From: Polytrichum commune
Taxonomy: Eukaryota; Streptophyta; Polytrichopsida; Polytrichales; Polytrichaceae
Direction: 5' to 3'
Assembly: GCA_950295325.1 (NCBI GenBank)
Contig: OX485803.1
Location: 13,204,001 to 13,268,000 of the forward strand
Length of the DNA: 64,000 nucleotides
Shown here: positions 22,346 through 33,400 of the stretch, one piece after another
Numbering within the stretch: the first letter of the stretch is position 1
Layout: each line of letters begins with the position of its first letter
Notes under the pieces: generated by a model
Told to the model about the DNA's origin: nothing
The model's input: the letters and a program-made list of their open reading frames with translations, nothing else
Database searches by the model: none
Position numbers and translations under genes: made by a program

Positions 22346-24644
22346 ATCCAATTCAATAGCTCATTAAAGAAATTCAGCATCTCCTATAACAAATCCAACC
22401 AAACGGATGGCATCTTCATGTAGTTGAGATTTTTCACACAAAGTTTCATCCATCCACATGATCAAAAGTATATTAAGATTGTAATGCAAACTTTTGTACT
22501 GGTTGGTATCGTTGGGCAACAATGACTACTTAGACAAAAGCATCCACCTTGGCCTAGGTAAGTATAAATACTATTAGAACTTGTACATATGAATATTTTC
22601 GACCTTGTGATACCCATCAAATATCAATATATGATTGGGGAGCATTGGTGGAGGGCTTTTGATTGGTAGCCCACCCACACTTATTGGTGTGGCCCACCAG
22701 TGAACGGTTCCTACAAGCACATGTTACATTTAGTGGCTCTCACTAGCCACAACAACTTTAAAAGTGGCCCCTACTGGTGGGAGCCATTTGTTGGTCGCCC
22801 ACACCAGTAACATGGGCATGCTATGAGTTGCATTGGTGGACTCTAGCTTACGTCAATGAATAAGGTGTGTATACCCAAACTAACACTCAGTTAGAAAAAT
22901 GGAAAATGGTGAAAATAAGCTAAGGTAGCTATAAATAGTGGCTTGAAATTTGTGCAATAAATTTTTAGCATCAAAACATCCTATTATGCATACAAATGTA
23001 CACAAAATGGTTAACTCAATGGCACCCATCATTGATCCCAAGTGTTGTGAAATATCGTTTCATTATCCAGCCTATCATTGCATCCTTTTTGGGTCACCAC
23101 TCTTACAATTATCCATTTTGGGTCCACATAAGAATCATTTTGCTCCTAGTCTAGTGCACTGGTAGTGGCCATTCATTGTTTTCCATTTTTCTACCTTATG
23201 TAGTATGTACCACAATGATACATTCATAGGCATCAAATGTACAATATTAGCTTGGACACATGTTATCCTGGCATGTATCACCTATGTGTATAAATCATGA
23301 TTCGCGAAAGATGTAATATAGTTGATCCCCTCCCCCTAGCCCTTCTAGCCATAGGCTCTTAACAAGTAAGAATTTTTTTTAAATAAAAAATTATAAGATG
23401 CCGTCTCAGTCCCATTGTAATGCTTTATCAAAACATGGTTCCACTTGACTTGCATGGGTCTATGTTGTTTGATGTTGGTGGTTGTCTCCGTAACCATTTA
23501 GCATTATCATCATTTGAGACCAGCCTTTAGGTGGGTGACTTTGGTCATCTTAATAACCACGTGGAAAAAGATGTAGGGTCTCTCTTATTCCTTGACATCA
23601 ATAAATACAACTATCTTAGTTCTAATATAGGGCTAAAAAAATACGGAAATGTGTAGGTGTGTTTAAGATAGGATGGGTGAGTAGAGGAAGTAGTGTGAAA
23701 ATTCATAAGCGTAAGCGAGCGTCGGATATTGGCTAGGCGTGAATGGATGAGAAATTTTGGATGCAAAATCTTTCCTATATTGTGGATGAAAACTTGAGAT
23801 GTGATAGTATCGTGCTCCGTATGATTTTCTGTTGGGTTTGATTTGCACTGTTAACTTGGATGTTGATAGCACCAAGTGTGCCTAAATATTGCATGGAATC
23901 GTCTCACACCTCATTAAATATCAACTCCACAAGGACGGGTGTGGAAATGACTCAAATGTTGAGTTAAATGATCATAATGTACACGAGGCCATAGAAACCC
24001 CAAGTAAGGCAAAAGGTAGGAAGAAAGAGAGGCGAAGAAGAGGTGATGGTGAATTTGCATGTTTTACGAGACTAAATGTATTCATCTTTCAAATGATGTG
24101 ACACCCCTCCATGATATCCCTTCTCTAAATCTTTATGGTAAGGAGGTCCAATATTGAAAGTAGGCAAACATGTAAAGATACTCTCAAGATCTTTCTATAG
24201 ACATTAAAACTACATATTAAAATCTTAGCCATTTGGGCTCAATGACTATCCAAGGACAAGTTACTCTTCATTTCTAATGTTTGTTCTCTCCCCTCTTTAT
24301 TCTTAGACTTAGGAAATGAGGTTAGACTCTTTGGACTTGCTTACTCAAGGTCTTTCATGTCCCACCATACCCACAATCAAAGGTGGGATAGTATATACTT
24401 TGTTAAAAGATGAAATTTCAAGAGTTGTTGCATTGTTGAGGGACCTTGATCCACAAGATGCCACCTCGCTTGATGAACACCGTAGAGGGTGCTCTATTCC
24501 ATCTTTACAAATGACGACGTGTAAATTTTCACATGGAGTACAAGTGGGTCTAAGCCAATGTGTGAGTATGACACGTGGTGAAAGTTCAAGGTAGAAGAAT
24601 TACAAATTGTCAGAATAGAGAGCCTCCTCTAAGGTAAAAATGGG
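22346..24644. other. Gene-free stretch
   Basis: No intact gene was recognised. Short inverted motifs around 22690-22790 (GGCCCACCAGTG / CACTGGTGGG type) suggest old repeats. The longer frames at 22950-23165 and 24316-24594 have no recognisable domain. Confidence 0.4.
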
Positions 24645-25110
24645 CCTTAAGTGGCTTGTTTTCTTAATCAAACCCTCCATTTCAACTGGTATGTGGTTCG
24701 GTGAGGATCAAAGAGCAAACATCATAAGACACGAATTTGGACGAACGAACCCATACACTCGTTCCTTGTTGGATGCCTAAACCTTGCCTCCAAGGAACCA
24801 GTGTACGAGATGGTTCGCCCCAACCATAAGACACATGCTTGAAAGAGATTGGAACATGTCTTCAACAATCAATAACCACTCTACATTCAACAATGAACTC
24901 GTTTGGAAGAACCCATGTATCCAATCAGGAAATCAACAAACATGCACTTATGATGACCATAACAAAATGAGAGGAGGTCCGATTTTCAATCCGGTTTTTG
25001 CAAATGTTTTCATTGTAGATTTGCTAAATGCGACACAAGTTTTGTTGTGTAAATCTAATCGGTAGAAGTCGGAGAACATGAGAAAGGGAACCAAATAACA
25101 CCCACGTGCC
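24645..25110 (+). repeat. R3/R2 composite repeat, copy 2, split by a palindromic insertion
   Basis: It begins with R3 motifs (TTTCAACTGGTATGTGGTTC) and continues from 24870 with the R2 segment shared with 10830-11070. The palindromic micro-element at 24734-24824 lies inside the R3 part, so it inserted after this repeat was in place. Confidence 0.7.
24734..24824. mobile_element. Palindromic micro-element, copy 2 (about 91 bp)
   Basis: Its reverse complement aligns along its length with 7897-7991, including the loop (GGAGGCAAGGTTTAGGCATC here, with one A-C difference in the loop of copy 1). The insertion is flanked by a 10-bp direct duplication, CATAAGACAC, at 24724-24733 and 24825-24834. The target resembles that of copy 1 (AAAGACA). 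Non-coding and hairpin-forming. Confidence 0.85.
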
Positions 25111-25969
25111 TTTTGGTACGTTTGTTTTCGGTCCCTTAGCCTTGGGTGGCGGCACGGAGGTGGTCATGAGTAATTATGAAAGTGGGCAAGCTTATGTACC
25201 CATGACTACACACAATAGGGCCCAGGTGTCATCACTCCCTTTCCCTTCAACGCCTTTCCGGGCCCTATCACATGATGGCCTTTACCATGGTTATGACACC
25301 TGGCACCATATTAAATACGTCCCTAAATACCAAGTCTCAAGGGGCTTGACTTTGGACTCCTTCCTTGACTCTTTCCGGAAGCTTCTAAAAGCCCGAGAAT
25401 TTGAAGAATAACTTAATTATCTTCAATCGAGAAATTCACAATGTCTCTACAATGAAGAATTGGAATAATGTTAAGGGAAGAAAAAAAGAATCACTTGATG
25501 TCAAGTCACTAAGCTAGATGAGGCTAATGTGGACACCTCCAACCATGTGGAATCAACCAGCTGATGGATTCGAGCATTGGAAGCTTGAGTAGGGTAGCAA
25601 TAATTGCAAAAAATCGTGACCAAAGAATTTGAAATCGTTGAAATCGGAGTTGAGAAAGGTGTTGATCTCAACTCGAGAATCAACAATTTATTGCTTCCGA
25701 ATTTGGTGTTTTGGAGGGGGGGGGGGCTCCTAATTTGCCCAACTTGCCCGCGAAAATAAAGTGTGTTAGGGTTCAATCAGAAGCACCCCTAGTTATGGAG
25801 GATGGTGGGTGTAGTTTGATTTTTGCGAAGGTGATTGACCTGAATATCATTGAGGTGGCAACGAAATCACCATCTATTGCTCATCCACCAAATCATGGTG
25901 ATTGTACCGCTGATTAGGAACCAAAAACAAGTGTTTGATTAAAGAAACTTATTGAATTAGCTTCTTCTA
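25111..25969. other. Gene-free stretch
   Basis: The longest plus-strand frame (25106-25411) starts at GTG and has no recognisable domain. A run of 11 G lies at 25716-25726. No element with clear ends was found. Confidence 0.4.
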
Positions 25970-26366
25970 CCTTGCACTAAATATTGTATGTAGTGTTGGA
26001 TGGTATTTGATGTCATTGTGGTAACTTCCTCTCTAATTACAATACTTATGAATGAGTTCACAAGCACTGTCATCCCAACATACTTTTAGTTCACCCACTT
26101 TTAGTTTGGTATATTTTGCATCCTAACATTCTTAATGAAATATTGTCATGGATGGTTAGAATTTGGATGAAAATCTGTTAGTAATGAGATCCAACAACCG
26201 CAACATTGTGAACGTATAAGGTCCAATTTATCTTTTCACAAGAAATGACAAATAATGTTAGGTTTTATATTTAGTGTTGATGAAAATACACATGCAGTTT
26301 ACAATCGGTACTGAGCAAGACAAAGAAAATTAATGACACAAAGTACACTATTTAGTGTAGTCCACA
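25970..26366 (+). mobile_element. TTTAGTG-family element, copy C
   Basis: The left end is GCACTAAATATTGTA and the right end ACTATTTAGTGTAGT. Internal blocks GTCATGGATGGTTAGAATTT, AACCGCAACATTGTGAAC and AAGAAATGACAAATAATG parallel copies B and D. Confidence 0.75.
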
Positions 26367-27850
26367 AGTTAATCCTATCAAATTAAGAAAGTAAACACAG
26401 TATTTGTTGTATAAGATTGCATTCTCCTAAAAACCATGCTCAGTGCTAACTTGCCTACCATTGAGTCCTTGGCAACCAAACCATATGAGCGACTTGGTCA
26501 TTGATTAGAAAGGTGCCGGAGAGTTTAAAGGTCTTCATACATTAGAGAAAGGACAAAGGACATGCGAGTTGTCCTTGTTATGGCCGTTAGAGAGTGTTGA
26601 CCTCTTAATTAAAGCCACCGAGAAATGACTATTATAAAGGTGCAACCATGCATGGTTCCCTTAACAACATGTGTAGGGTCATGGTTTCTTTAACAAACAA
26701 TATAAAGATCGGATTTGGTAGTACACTCTAAACTCTGTAGTATCACACCTGTGGCAACCAAAGTGCACGTGATGTTACGGGGGTTTTGTAGTGTTAACAT
26801 GGATGTGTGATACTATAGAATTAGTGTAGCATGGGACATTATGGAATGACACAAAGGAGATATGAGGATACTTTGAATTCGTTCTCCCTTCATCTATGTT
26901 AGTGTGGTCCACTCCACTTGGCCTTCCCGGGCAATGTGGCTGACGCATACACCAACATTCAACAAGTGGCATAAGAATAATAATAATAATAAGAAGAAGA
27001 AGACACTCCACATGTTGACACATGGCACAATGCGAGGGTGTGGGTTGACTTCTTGAGTGGATTGTAGGAATGACAAATTTCGTGATATAAGGAAAATAAA
27101 TGTGACAATAAGGAGTGAGATTTGAACTACGAACATCCGTACACTAGGGTTTCGGGAAGTTAGAGTGTGTATGACAATATGGAGGTTGGTATTACAGAGT
27201 TTAGGGTGTACCATGAAAGCGCAACATGCATAGGTTTGGGTCATTAACATCTTATATCAATTGGCTTCCAAAGCCTCTCACAAGAGGTTTCGATGGCCTT
27301 GAATTGACAACAAAGCATAGTTGGTGCTTGGCTCAACAACCATTTCCATCAATATGGACTTGTGTGGGCACCTTCTTTAGAGTCTTGTGACGTGATAATC
27401 TAGTTGGAGCATAATGCTTAGATATTCTCAAGTGATGGTTGGTTCATAGAACACATGGAACAAGTACAACATGAAGTCAATAAGTATTTGCACAAATGGA
27501 TATATGGATATAGCAACCGGTGGGAGAATGCATCAAATGCACCAAAAACTGAATGGATGAGGGTGGATTTGTTATAGTGTGGACATGTGTTAGTTATAAA
27601 CTTTTCTCTCTACACCTATTTCATGTAGGATATGAGACACGAAATTAATGCGAGATAATTAACAAATCCAAATTGTGTTTGTAGTTGTTTCTCTTATAAA
27701 TTATGGACCTCATATGAATATCTTATTTATCTTATTATCGAAAGGAAGATCTCAGTGCTCATTAAGTGGTCAATTGATCCCCCAATCATGTTGACTACCA
27801 TGTTGAGCCAAGACTAGTTTAGCATATTTTGAGCATACAGTCCAATATGT
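26367..27850. other. Gene-free stretch
   Basis: No gene was recognised. The minus frames at 26775-27250 are short and partly built on AAT/AAG simple repeats near 26970-27002. Confidence 0.45.
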
Positions 27851-28115
27851 GGGCCAAGGCTAGACACCTACCTCTTTGAGTCCCCCCCCCCCAAAACCAC
27901 CACTTTTATGCCCTGGTAAAGGGGGTCTAGTATAAACTTACCCTCATGGATTTGTAATTAATTCATCTCAAGTGGATCCCTCTAGACCAATTCAGTACCT
28001 CTAATGCTAATATTAGGATGACATTACATGAAAACAAAAATCACATGCTACGAAATCAACTTGGGTAATAGTGGTGGGGGTCCAACTCCAAGAGGTGGGT
28101 GTCTAGCCTTGGCCC
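27851..28115. mobile_element. 265-bp terminal-inverted-repeat element
   Basis: The ends are inverted repeats of about 31 bp, containing GGGCCAAGGCTAGACACC on the left and its complement on the right, with very few mismatches. No target duplication was found. A run of 11 C at 27882-27892 abuts the left arm. Non-coding; the superfamily is unassigned. Confidence 0.75.
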
Positions 28116-28129
28116 AATCTCCTTTACAC

Positions 28130-28205
28130 ACGTGCCTTTCTAAAGTTTGTTCTAAGATCCACACCTAACCACATACCACTCAGATATAGGGTGTTCATAA
28201 TCTTG
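28130..28205 (-). repeat. Dispersed repeat family R3, reversed copy
   Basis: It contains TTTGTTCTAAGATCCACACC, AACCACATACCACTC and ATATAGGGTGTTCA, the reverse complement of the family. Confidence 0.6.
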
Positions 28206-28304
28206 CTATATTGAAGTTAGGTGGATATAGCAACAAGTGGGATTGCCCTCAAGTTTCAATGATAAGATTTTAGAGTTCGGAGGCCCTCATACCTTACTAA
28301 AGCA

Positions 28305-28445
28305 GATGTGCCTAATTTGGTCACTTCTCTTAATCGGACTCCTTATTCAAGTGGTATGTGGTTGGATGTGGCTAGATCAACAAACATTGAGAAATATGCA
28401 TTTAGAAAGACATGGAACTATGTGCTCAATATATGCTAGCCGTTC
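28305..28445 (+). repeat. Dispersed repeat family R3, copy 4
   Basis: TTGGTCACTTCTCTTAATCG, TTCAAGTGGTATGTGG, AAAGACATGGAACTATG and TGCTCAATATAT occur in family order. Together with the reversed copy at 28130 it forms a head-to-head pair. Confidence 0.65.
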
Positions 28446-28468
28446 TAGGCTCAATTGTTGACATAATT

Positions 28469-28543
28469 ATTTTCTTTTTCTTTTTTGTTTTGTTTTGTTG
28501 TTTTTTGTTGTTTTTTGTTGTTTTTTTTTGGGGGGGGGGGGGG
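28469..28543. repeat. T-rich tract ending in G14
   Basis: Mixed T/TTTG tracts run into 14 consecutive G (28530-28543). A low-complexity sequence. Confidence 0.9.
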
Positions 28544-29084
28544 ACATGTATGACCTACTTAACAAGCACAAGAATCTTCACTTTGGTAATGAATAAGATA
28601 TTCATACTAGCCTGGAATCAATGTTCAAGATTGAAGTCTTCAATGCCCTTTCAAATGCGTGCCGGTTTGATGCTCTTTTAAGAGCAAAGGTAGCGCTACT
28701 TTTGAGTTTCACTTAGGCTATTTTTAATTTATTTGGGTAGTTACTTTCAATGCTTAGAATTAATTATGTTGGTTTCTAGGACAAAACTAATGCTAAGTGG
28801 TGGCAAAGGTTCTAATCTAGGCTAAATTATGATCTAAACAAATCTAAATAGCTATAAAGCAATGGGAAAGTTGGTGAGGTCAAAAAGGTAGTTGCACTTT
28901 TTGGAAAAGTATCCTGACACCCGCATTGGAAACCTCTTTGATACTTTTTGAAGCTACTATATTTGATCAATTATCCATTCATTCACCCTTGCTTTGCAAG
29001 CTTTTCCCTTCTTGTTGAGGTAATATTGCAGGTACTCAAAGGATACCCTTCTAGTATTGCTACTTAATGTTATGCAAGGACTTT

Positions 29085-29430
29085 TCATGTTGCCAAGTAG
29101 CAATGACTGGCTCGAAATTGTGGGATGACTTCCATTTTGGTAGGATTTTATGTCTTGTATGCAGTGAAGTGAATGGGCAAGACTGCAATACATTACATCC
29201 AGTGAGGTTATTGTGAATAGGATGGAAAAATCCTTGTAGTTGGTAGTGATTTGAAAAAAAAAAATGAAATTTCCTTATCAAGAGGGACTTCTCATGTTGG
29301 CAAGGAGTAACAACTAGCCCAAAGCAGTGGCATAGCTTACATCTTGATAGAAGTTTTTGTCTTGTATGTAGTGAAGTGAATGGACGAACTTGCATGACAT
29401 TACATCCAGTGAGGTTACTGATAGCAGTGA
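29085..29430. repeat. Tandem duplication, about 195-bp period
   Basis: Unit 1 (about 29085-29225) and unit 2 (about 29280-29420) share CTTTTCATGTTG/CTTCTCATGTTG, GTCTTGTATG, AGTGAAGTGAATGG and CATTACATCCAGTGAGGTTA. A third partial start lies near 29446. The 139-residue minus-strand frame across it is itself duplicated and is not a credible gene. Confidence 0.8.
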
Positions 29431-29492
29431 ATCCGGAATGAAATGAACTTTCCCCTATCGAGTGGAAGGGTTTCCTCATTGCGCGTAGCTAA

Positions 29493-29926
29493 GGGCCGGT
29501 TTACACTATAGACCATGAAGTTGTCCCATGGCGATCTAAGAGCGTTGATTGGTACATGTCACATGTACAAATGAAATCGCTCATTTTTTTTGTGAAAATT
29601 ATCATGAGAAGATTTGCAAGCCACATCTTCGACACATTTAACAAGTAGTGAAGACAAGTGAAGCCCAAGAGAAGACAAAAGAATGGTCAAACTTGATTTT
29701 TTTTTCTTTTCAAAATTGGCCTTTATTAAAAAATCGGCACCTTCACTTTTTGGTGCATGGTCATTCTTCTTGGTCCACGTTCGGTTTACACCTAGTGAGG
29801 GACCCAAGGCTCTGAAAACTACTTTTTTTCAGAAGTCGGACCATGAAAGTCGAACCATGAACTCGGACTATTAACAAAGGCCATCTTCCATGGTCCGACT
29901 TCATGGTCCATAGTGTAAACGGGCCC
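29493..29926. mobile_element. Tourist/PIF-Harbinger-like MITE, 434 bp
   Basis: The terminal inverted repeats are about 33 bp. The left end starts GGGCCGGTTTACACTATAGA and the reverse complement of the right end starts GGGCCCGTTTACACTATGGA; both continue into ACCATGAAGT. TAA flanks both sides (29490-29492 and 29927-29929). The interior contains further GACCATGAA-type repeats and no transposase. Confidence 0.9.
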
Positions 29927-29999
29927 TAAGGAGAAGCAACGACTGGCCCTAGTATGGGCATGGCATGGCATGACCTAACTTAGCCAAAGGAAAGCCCAA

Positions 30000-30560
30000 A
30001 AGGAGAGGAGAACGAGAGGCTCTTATCCACACTTTTCATCCATCCCTGGCGCCCCACGTGGCACCCTGTGTCGGTGGCTGGCCCTTTTGACCCAGGCCGC
30101 CAGAAAAGCAAGCGCTTAAAAGACGAAAAGGGCAAGGAATCGTTCCTGCCCCCCTTTACGCTTTCCAACCACCTCCCCCTGCCGCCCGCCCGCCCGCCCG
30201 CTCGCTCGCTCTGCTGGCAACGCGAAAGCCTTTGGGAAACCAACACCAATCCAGACCCAACACCAAAAGCAATCCAATCCAAACGCAATCTCACCAAAAT
30301 TAAGAAACCAGATTAATAAGAAACCAAAAGCACAGGAAAGGCATGGATGCCTGCCAATCATAGCATGCAGGCCCACGCCCTCCTACACCTGCAGCTTCAA
30401 ATTCCTCAGCTTCTGTATCCTCTCTGCCTGGCCGGCCACCTCGGAGGCCATGCTGGTTGGAACTCGGCATCGATGGAGGGCGGTTGAGGCGCCTGCATTG
30501 GGGCAAACGCAACGCAAGGCGAGGCGAGGCGACACTACCAGACTTGCTCACGTCAATTTG
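30000..30560. promoter_or_regulatory. GC-rich, CpG-rich island
   Basis: This block is strikingly richer in G and C than its neighbours, with GCCC and GCTC tandem runs at 30184-30211, CACGTGG at 30055 and GGCGAGGCGAGGCGA near 30520. It may be a promoter or 5' leader region for transcription towards the LOR gene or leftward, but I see no TATA box or start that fixes this. Overlapping frames on both strands are compositional. Confidence 0.35.
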
Positions 30561-30604
30561 CGGTGAGCTTCAACGGCGGTCAGTTTGAATTGTCTTGGTT
30601 TCGT

Positions 30605-31431
30605 TGAGTTTTTTTTCTTCTTCTGTGTTGGTGGGTATGTGTGTGTATGTGTGTTTTTTTGTGGGGAGAATGTTTGTACATGTGTAGGTTGGGCATGGAA
30701 GAGGAGGGTACGTGGTGATGCCCATGAGGGAGGTGGGGGTAGGATTTTGGATTGTGATGATTTTGAGTTTCACTTGGTCTTATTAGAGTTTTTGCTGTGC
30801 TGGTGTATGTTTGTGTATGTGTGTTTTCTGTGTTTAAGCATGTGTAGGTGTATGGTTGAGCATGGAAGAGGAGGTTATATGGTGATGTCTATGATGGAGG
30901 TGGGGATAGGATTTTGGATTGTGATGATTTTGAGTTTCACTTGGTCTTATTAGAGTTTTCTGTGATGGGGTGTGTGTGTGTGTGTGTGTGTGTTTGTGGG
31001 GACAGTGTTTGTGCATGTGTAGGTGAGTGGCTGGGCATGGAAGAGGAGGGTATGTGGTGATGTGAGAGCTGGGATATCTATGGGGTGTGTGTGATTTGAG
31101 TTTCACTTGGTTTTTGGAAAGTTTTTTCTGTGTAGCTGTATGTGTACATGTATGTGTGTTTTTGTGGGAAACGTGTTTGTGCATGTGCAGGTGAGTTGGG
31201 CATGGAAGAGGAGGGTATGTGGTGATGTGGGAGCTAGGATATCTATGGGCTGTGTGTGATTTGAGAGTTTCACTTGGTATTGTAGAGTTTTTCTGTGTTG
31301 GTGCATGTGTGTTTTTGTGGGGAGAGTGTTTGCGCATGTGTAGGTGAGTGGTTGGGCATGGAAGAGGGTATGTGGTGATGTGGGATGTGGGATGTGGGAT
31401 ATGTATGGGGAGTGTATCTATGGAAGGGAGG
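30605..31431. repeat. Minisatellite, five units of about 166 bp
   Basis: GAGTTTCACTTGGT-type unit starts recur at 30605 (degenerate), 30765, 30932, 31098 and 31265, that is every 160-167 bp. Each unit contains a GT-rich tract (TGTGTGTTTTTGTGGGGA), GTGCATGTGTAGGTGAG and TGGGCATGGAAGAGGAGGGTA. The 245-residue minus-strand frame across it is a His/Thr/Pro low-complexity by-product. Confidence 0.9.
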
Positions 31432-32657
31432 TGGGGTAGGATGTGGAGCTTTTTCCTCAGTTTCGGTAGCAAAATTATGGAGTAAGTAAAAGATAGTAGA
31501 GCAAGGACGCAAGGATTTAGCAGAATCCTGGCCACCTGGCTCAATCCAATGCCGAGAACTTGATTACACATTGGATATGTGTTTGAAGGTGTTGTGAAAG
31601 TTGGCGATAAGAATCTGCTTTATTTGGCAAGTGGGCTGGGGAGATTCAAGGTAAGGTTAGCAGTAGTGAGTGTGGTGTTCAGCTCGTCACGCATGAATGT
31701 CATCTGGAACCCCAGGCCCTTGCCATTCCTCCAAGCTTTCTCACATTGCAAACACATCGCCGAGGTTGAACTGCTGCACTCTCTGGAGACTTGTGATCTG
31801 CTTGAGCTTCTTAAACACCAATGCTTGTTGTGTAGGATGATGTTTGTGGCGGATTCTAGGGCTTTGTTTGGGTCCCCTATGGCACTGGTACCCGCTTGCA
31901 TGCCAAAATCAAAAGGGCAAAAAAGAAAAAATGAAAAAGCGATCGATGTCAAGAAAAGTGAAGTAATCCCTGGTCACATGGCTCAAGTGCATACTTGCAA
32001 TTGCACCAATGCAAAGGAGAAGTCCTTGTAAAGAAGGGTTGCTCTTTCGTCTATGTACACACAACCGCCTTCCACTTTTGAAGCATTTAAGTGTTGCAGT
32101 AAGCAACCTACTTGGCAGTCGTTTCCCCTATCAATTATCCTCATGTTGGTTCAAATTCAAGTTCAAGTTCACCCACTCGCAAGTGGTGCTTCCTCTCCAT
32201 GGTTCATTCACATGGTTAAATGAAGTGGTAACCGATAGGATATATATTTTTTTCTTTGTTAGTACTGCCCCCCATTTAAAAGAACCACATCTCACTTTGC
32301 AACCCACTTTCTGAAACATGAGAAAACTGTTGGGATGATTTCATTTTTCTGCTGCTTGGATTGTGAAAGAGTATCTATTAGCTGGGGCAGGATTTGTTCC
32401 TCAGTCTGATGGGAGTCACTGGGGAGTTGTTGACGTTTATTGTTTGGACTGTGAATGTCAATCGTACCTGATTGATGCAGATGTGAAATTAATTATTGAG
32501 TTCTTGCTGTGTGTGCTTACAGTTGAAGGAACAGAGCACTTGGCATTCTTGGAATCACTTTGTCTCTTCGAGCCGGTAGCTGACCTGATATAAAAGTAAG
32601 TTGTGGTACTCATCTTTTGATGCTACACTCATTAGTAGTTCATGAATTCTCCTCTAT
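31432..32657. other. Region between minisatellite and tandem triplication; no confirmed gene
   Basis: Frames on both strands look partly protein-like (see the minus-strand entry at 31620-31952), but none is recognisable. The region could contain 5' untranslated exons of the LOR gene. Confidence 0.35.
31620..31952 (-). CDS. Possible coding exon, unrecognised
   Basis: A 110-residue minus-strand frame contains sequence such as ECSSSTSAMCLQCEKAWRNG, GLGFQMTFMRDELNTTLTTA and NLTLNLPSPLAK. It reads like real protein rather than low complexity. A plus-strand frame overlaps it, so only one or neither is real. I cannot name the family and saw no flanking exons, so it may be a gene fragment. Confidence 0.25.
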   Translation of the reverse strand: MTSIAFSFFLFCPFDFGMQAGTSAIGDPNKALESATNIILHNKHWCLRSSSRSQVSRECSSSTSAMCLQCEKAWRNGKGLGFQMTFMRDELNTTLTTANLTLNLPSPLAK

Positions 32658-33400
32658 GAAATTGCGTTAATTTCCAGAGGGGATGTTCTTTTAGTTATAA
32701 AAAAACTCAAATGATTTGACTGGGATCGTCTGGGGGCTGAATTTGTTTCCTATCTACATCAAAAAATCTCTTTGTGTGATCAATTTGGTATCATTGCAGT
32801 GTCCACATTCTAACAATTGCAATGATGCTATTGTTTTTGACTTTAGTGCAAGTGATATAGGTAGAACTGGGAACCATGGGCTTGGCTACCTCAACGATAA
32901 TCTTGGAACTAGGTCATTGGCTAAGACTTAAGTTGGAAATTGCGTAATTCCCCAGGGGAGATTCTTTGACTACCGATGCACTCGAATGAGTCGACTGGAA
33001 TTGGCTGAGGCTGATTTGCTGTTTAAATTACTTCATAGAATATCTTACATAGCAATATGCTTTCACAGCAGTGAGTCACCATAGGTATTCTAACAACTGC
33101 AACGATGCTATTTTACCTGACCAGAGTGCAAGTGTTACAAGTTGAACTGGGACCATGGGCATCGCCACCTCGATGAGAATCTTGAACTAGGTCATGAGTT
33201 AAGAATGAAGTTGGAAAGCGCGTAATTCTCCACGGGGAGATTCTTTGACTAACGATGCACTTGATTGAGTCGAGTGTGATTGTCTGGGAGTGAATTCGTG
33301 TCCAACTGAATCACAAAATAATTTAATGTGTTCAATATGCTTCCATGGCGGTGACCATATTCTAACAATTGGCAATGATGCTCTTGTTGATGTCAGACAT
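32658..33400. repeat. 278-bp tandem triplication upstream of the LOR gene
   Basis: A GAAATTGCG/GAAAGCGCG landmark recurs at 32658, 32936 and 33214, exactly 278 bp apart. A second landmark, ATTCTAACAAYTG-CAAYGATGCT, recurs at about 32807, 33085 and 33359. Copies are diverged. The third copy is cut short where the LOR coding sequence begins, so the ATG lies at its edge. Confidence 0.85.

Noticed and set aside
25106-25411. 101-residue plus frame
   Set aside because: Begins at GTG, has no domain, and overlaps short inverted motifs; treated as chance.
29060-29479. 139-residue minus-strand frame with an internally repeated peptide
   Set aside because: It overlies a 195-bp DNA duplication and resembles no family; the start is not supported.
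30834-31571. 245-residue minus-strand frame, His/Thr/Pro-rich
   Set aside because: It is a by-product of the GT-rich 166-bp minisatellite; the peptide repeats with the DNA units and has no domain.
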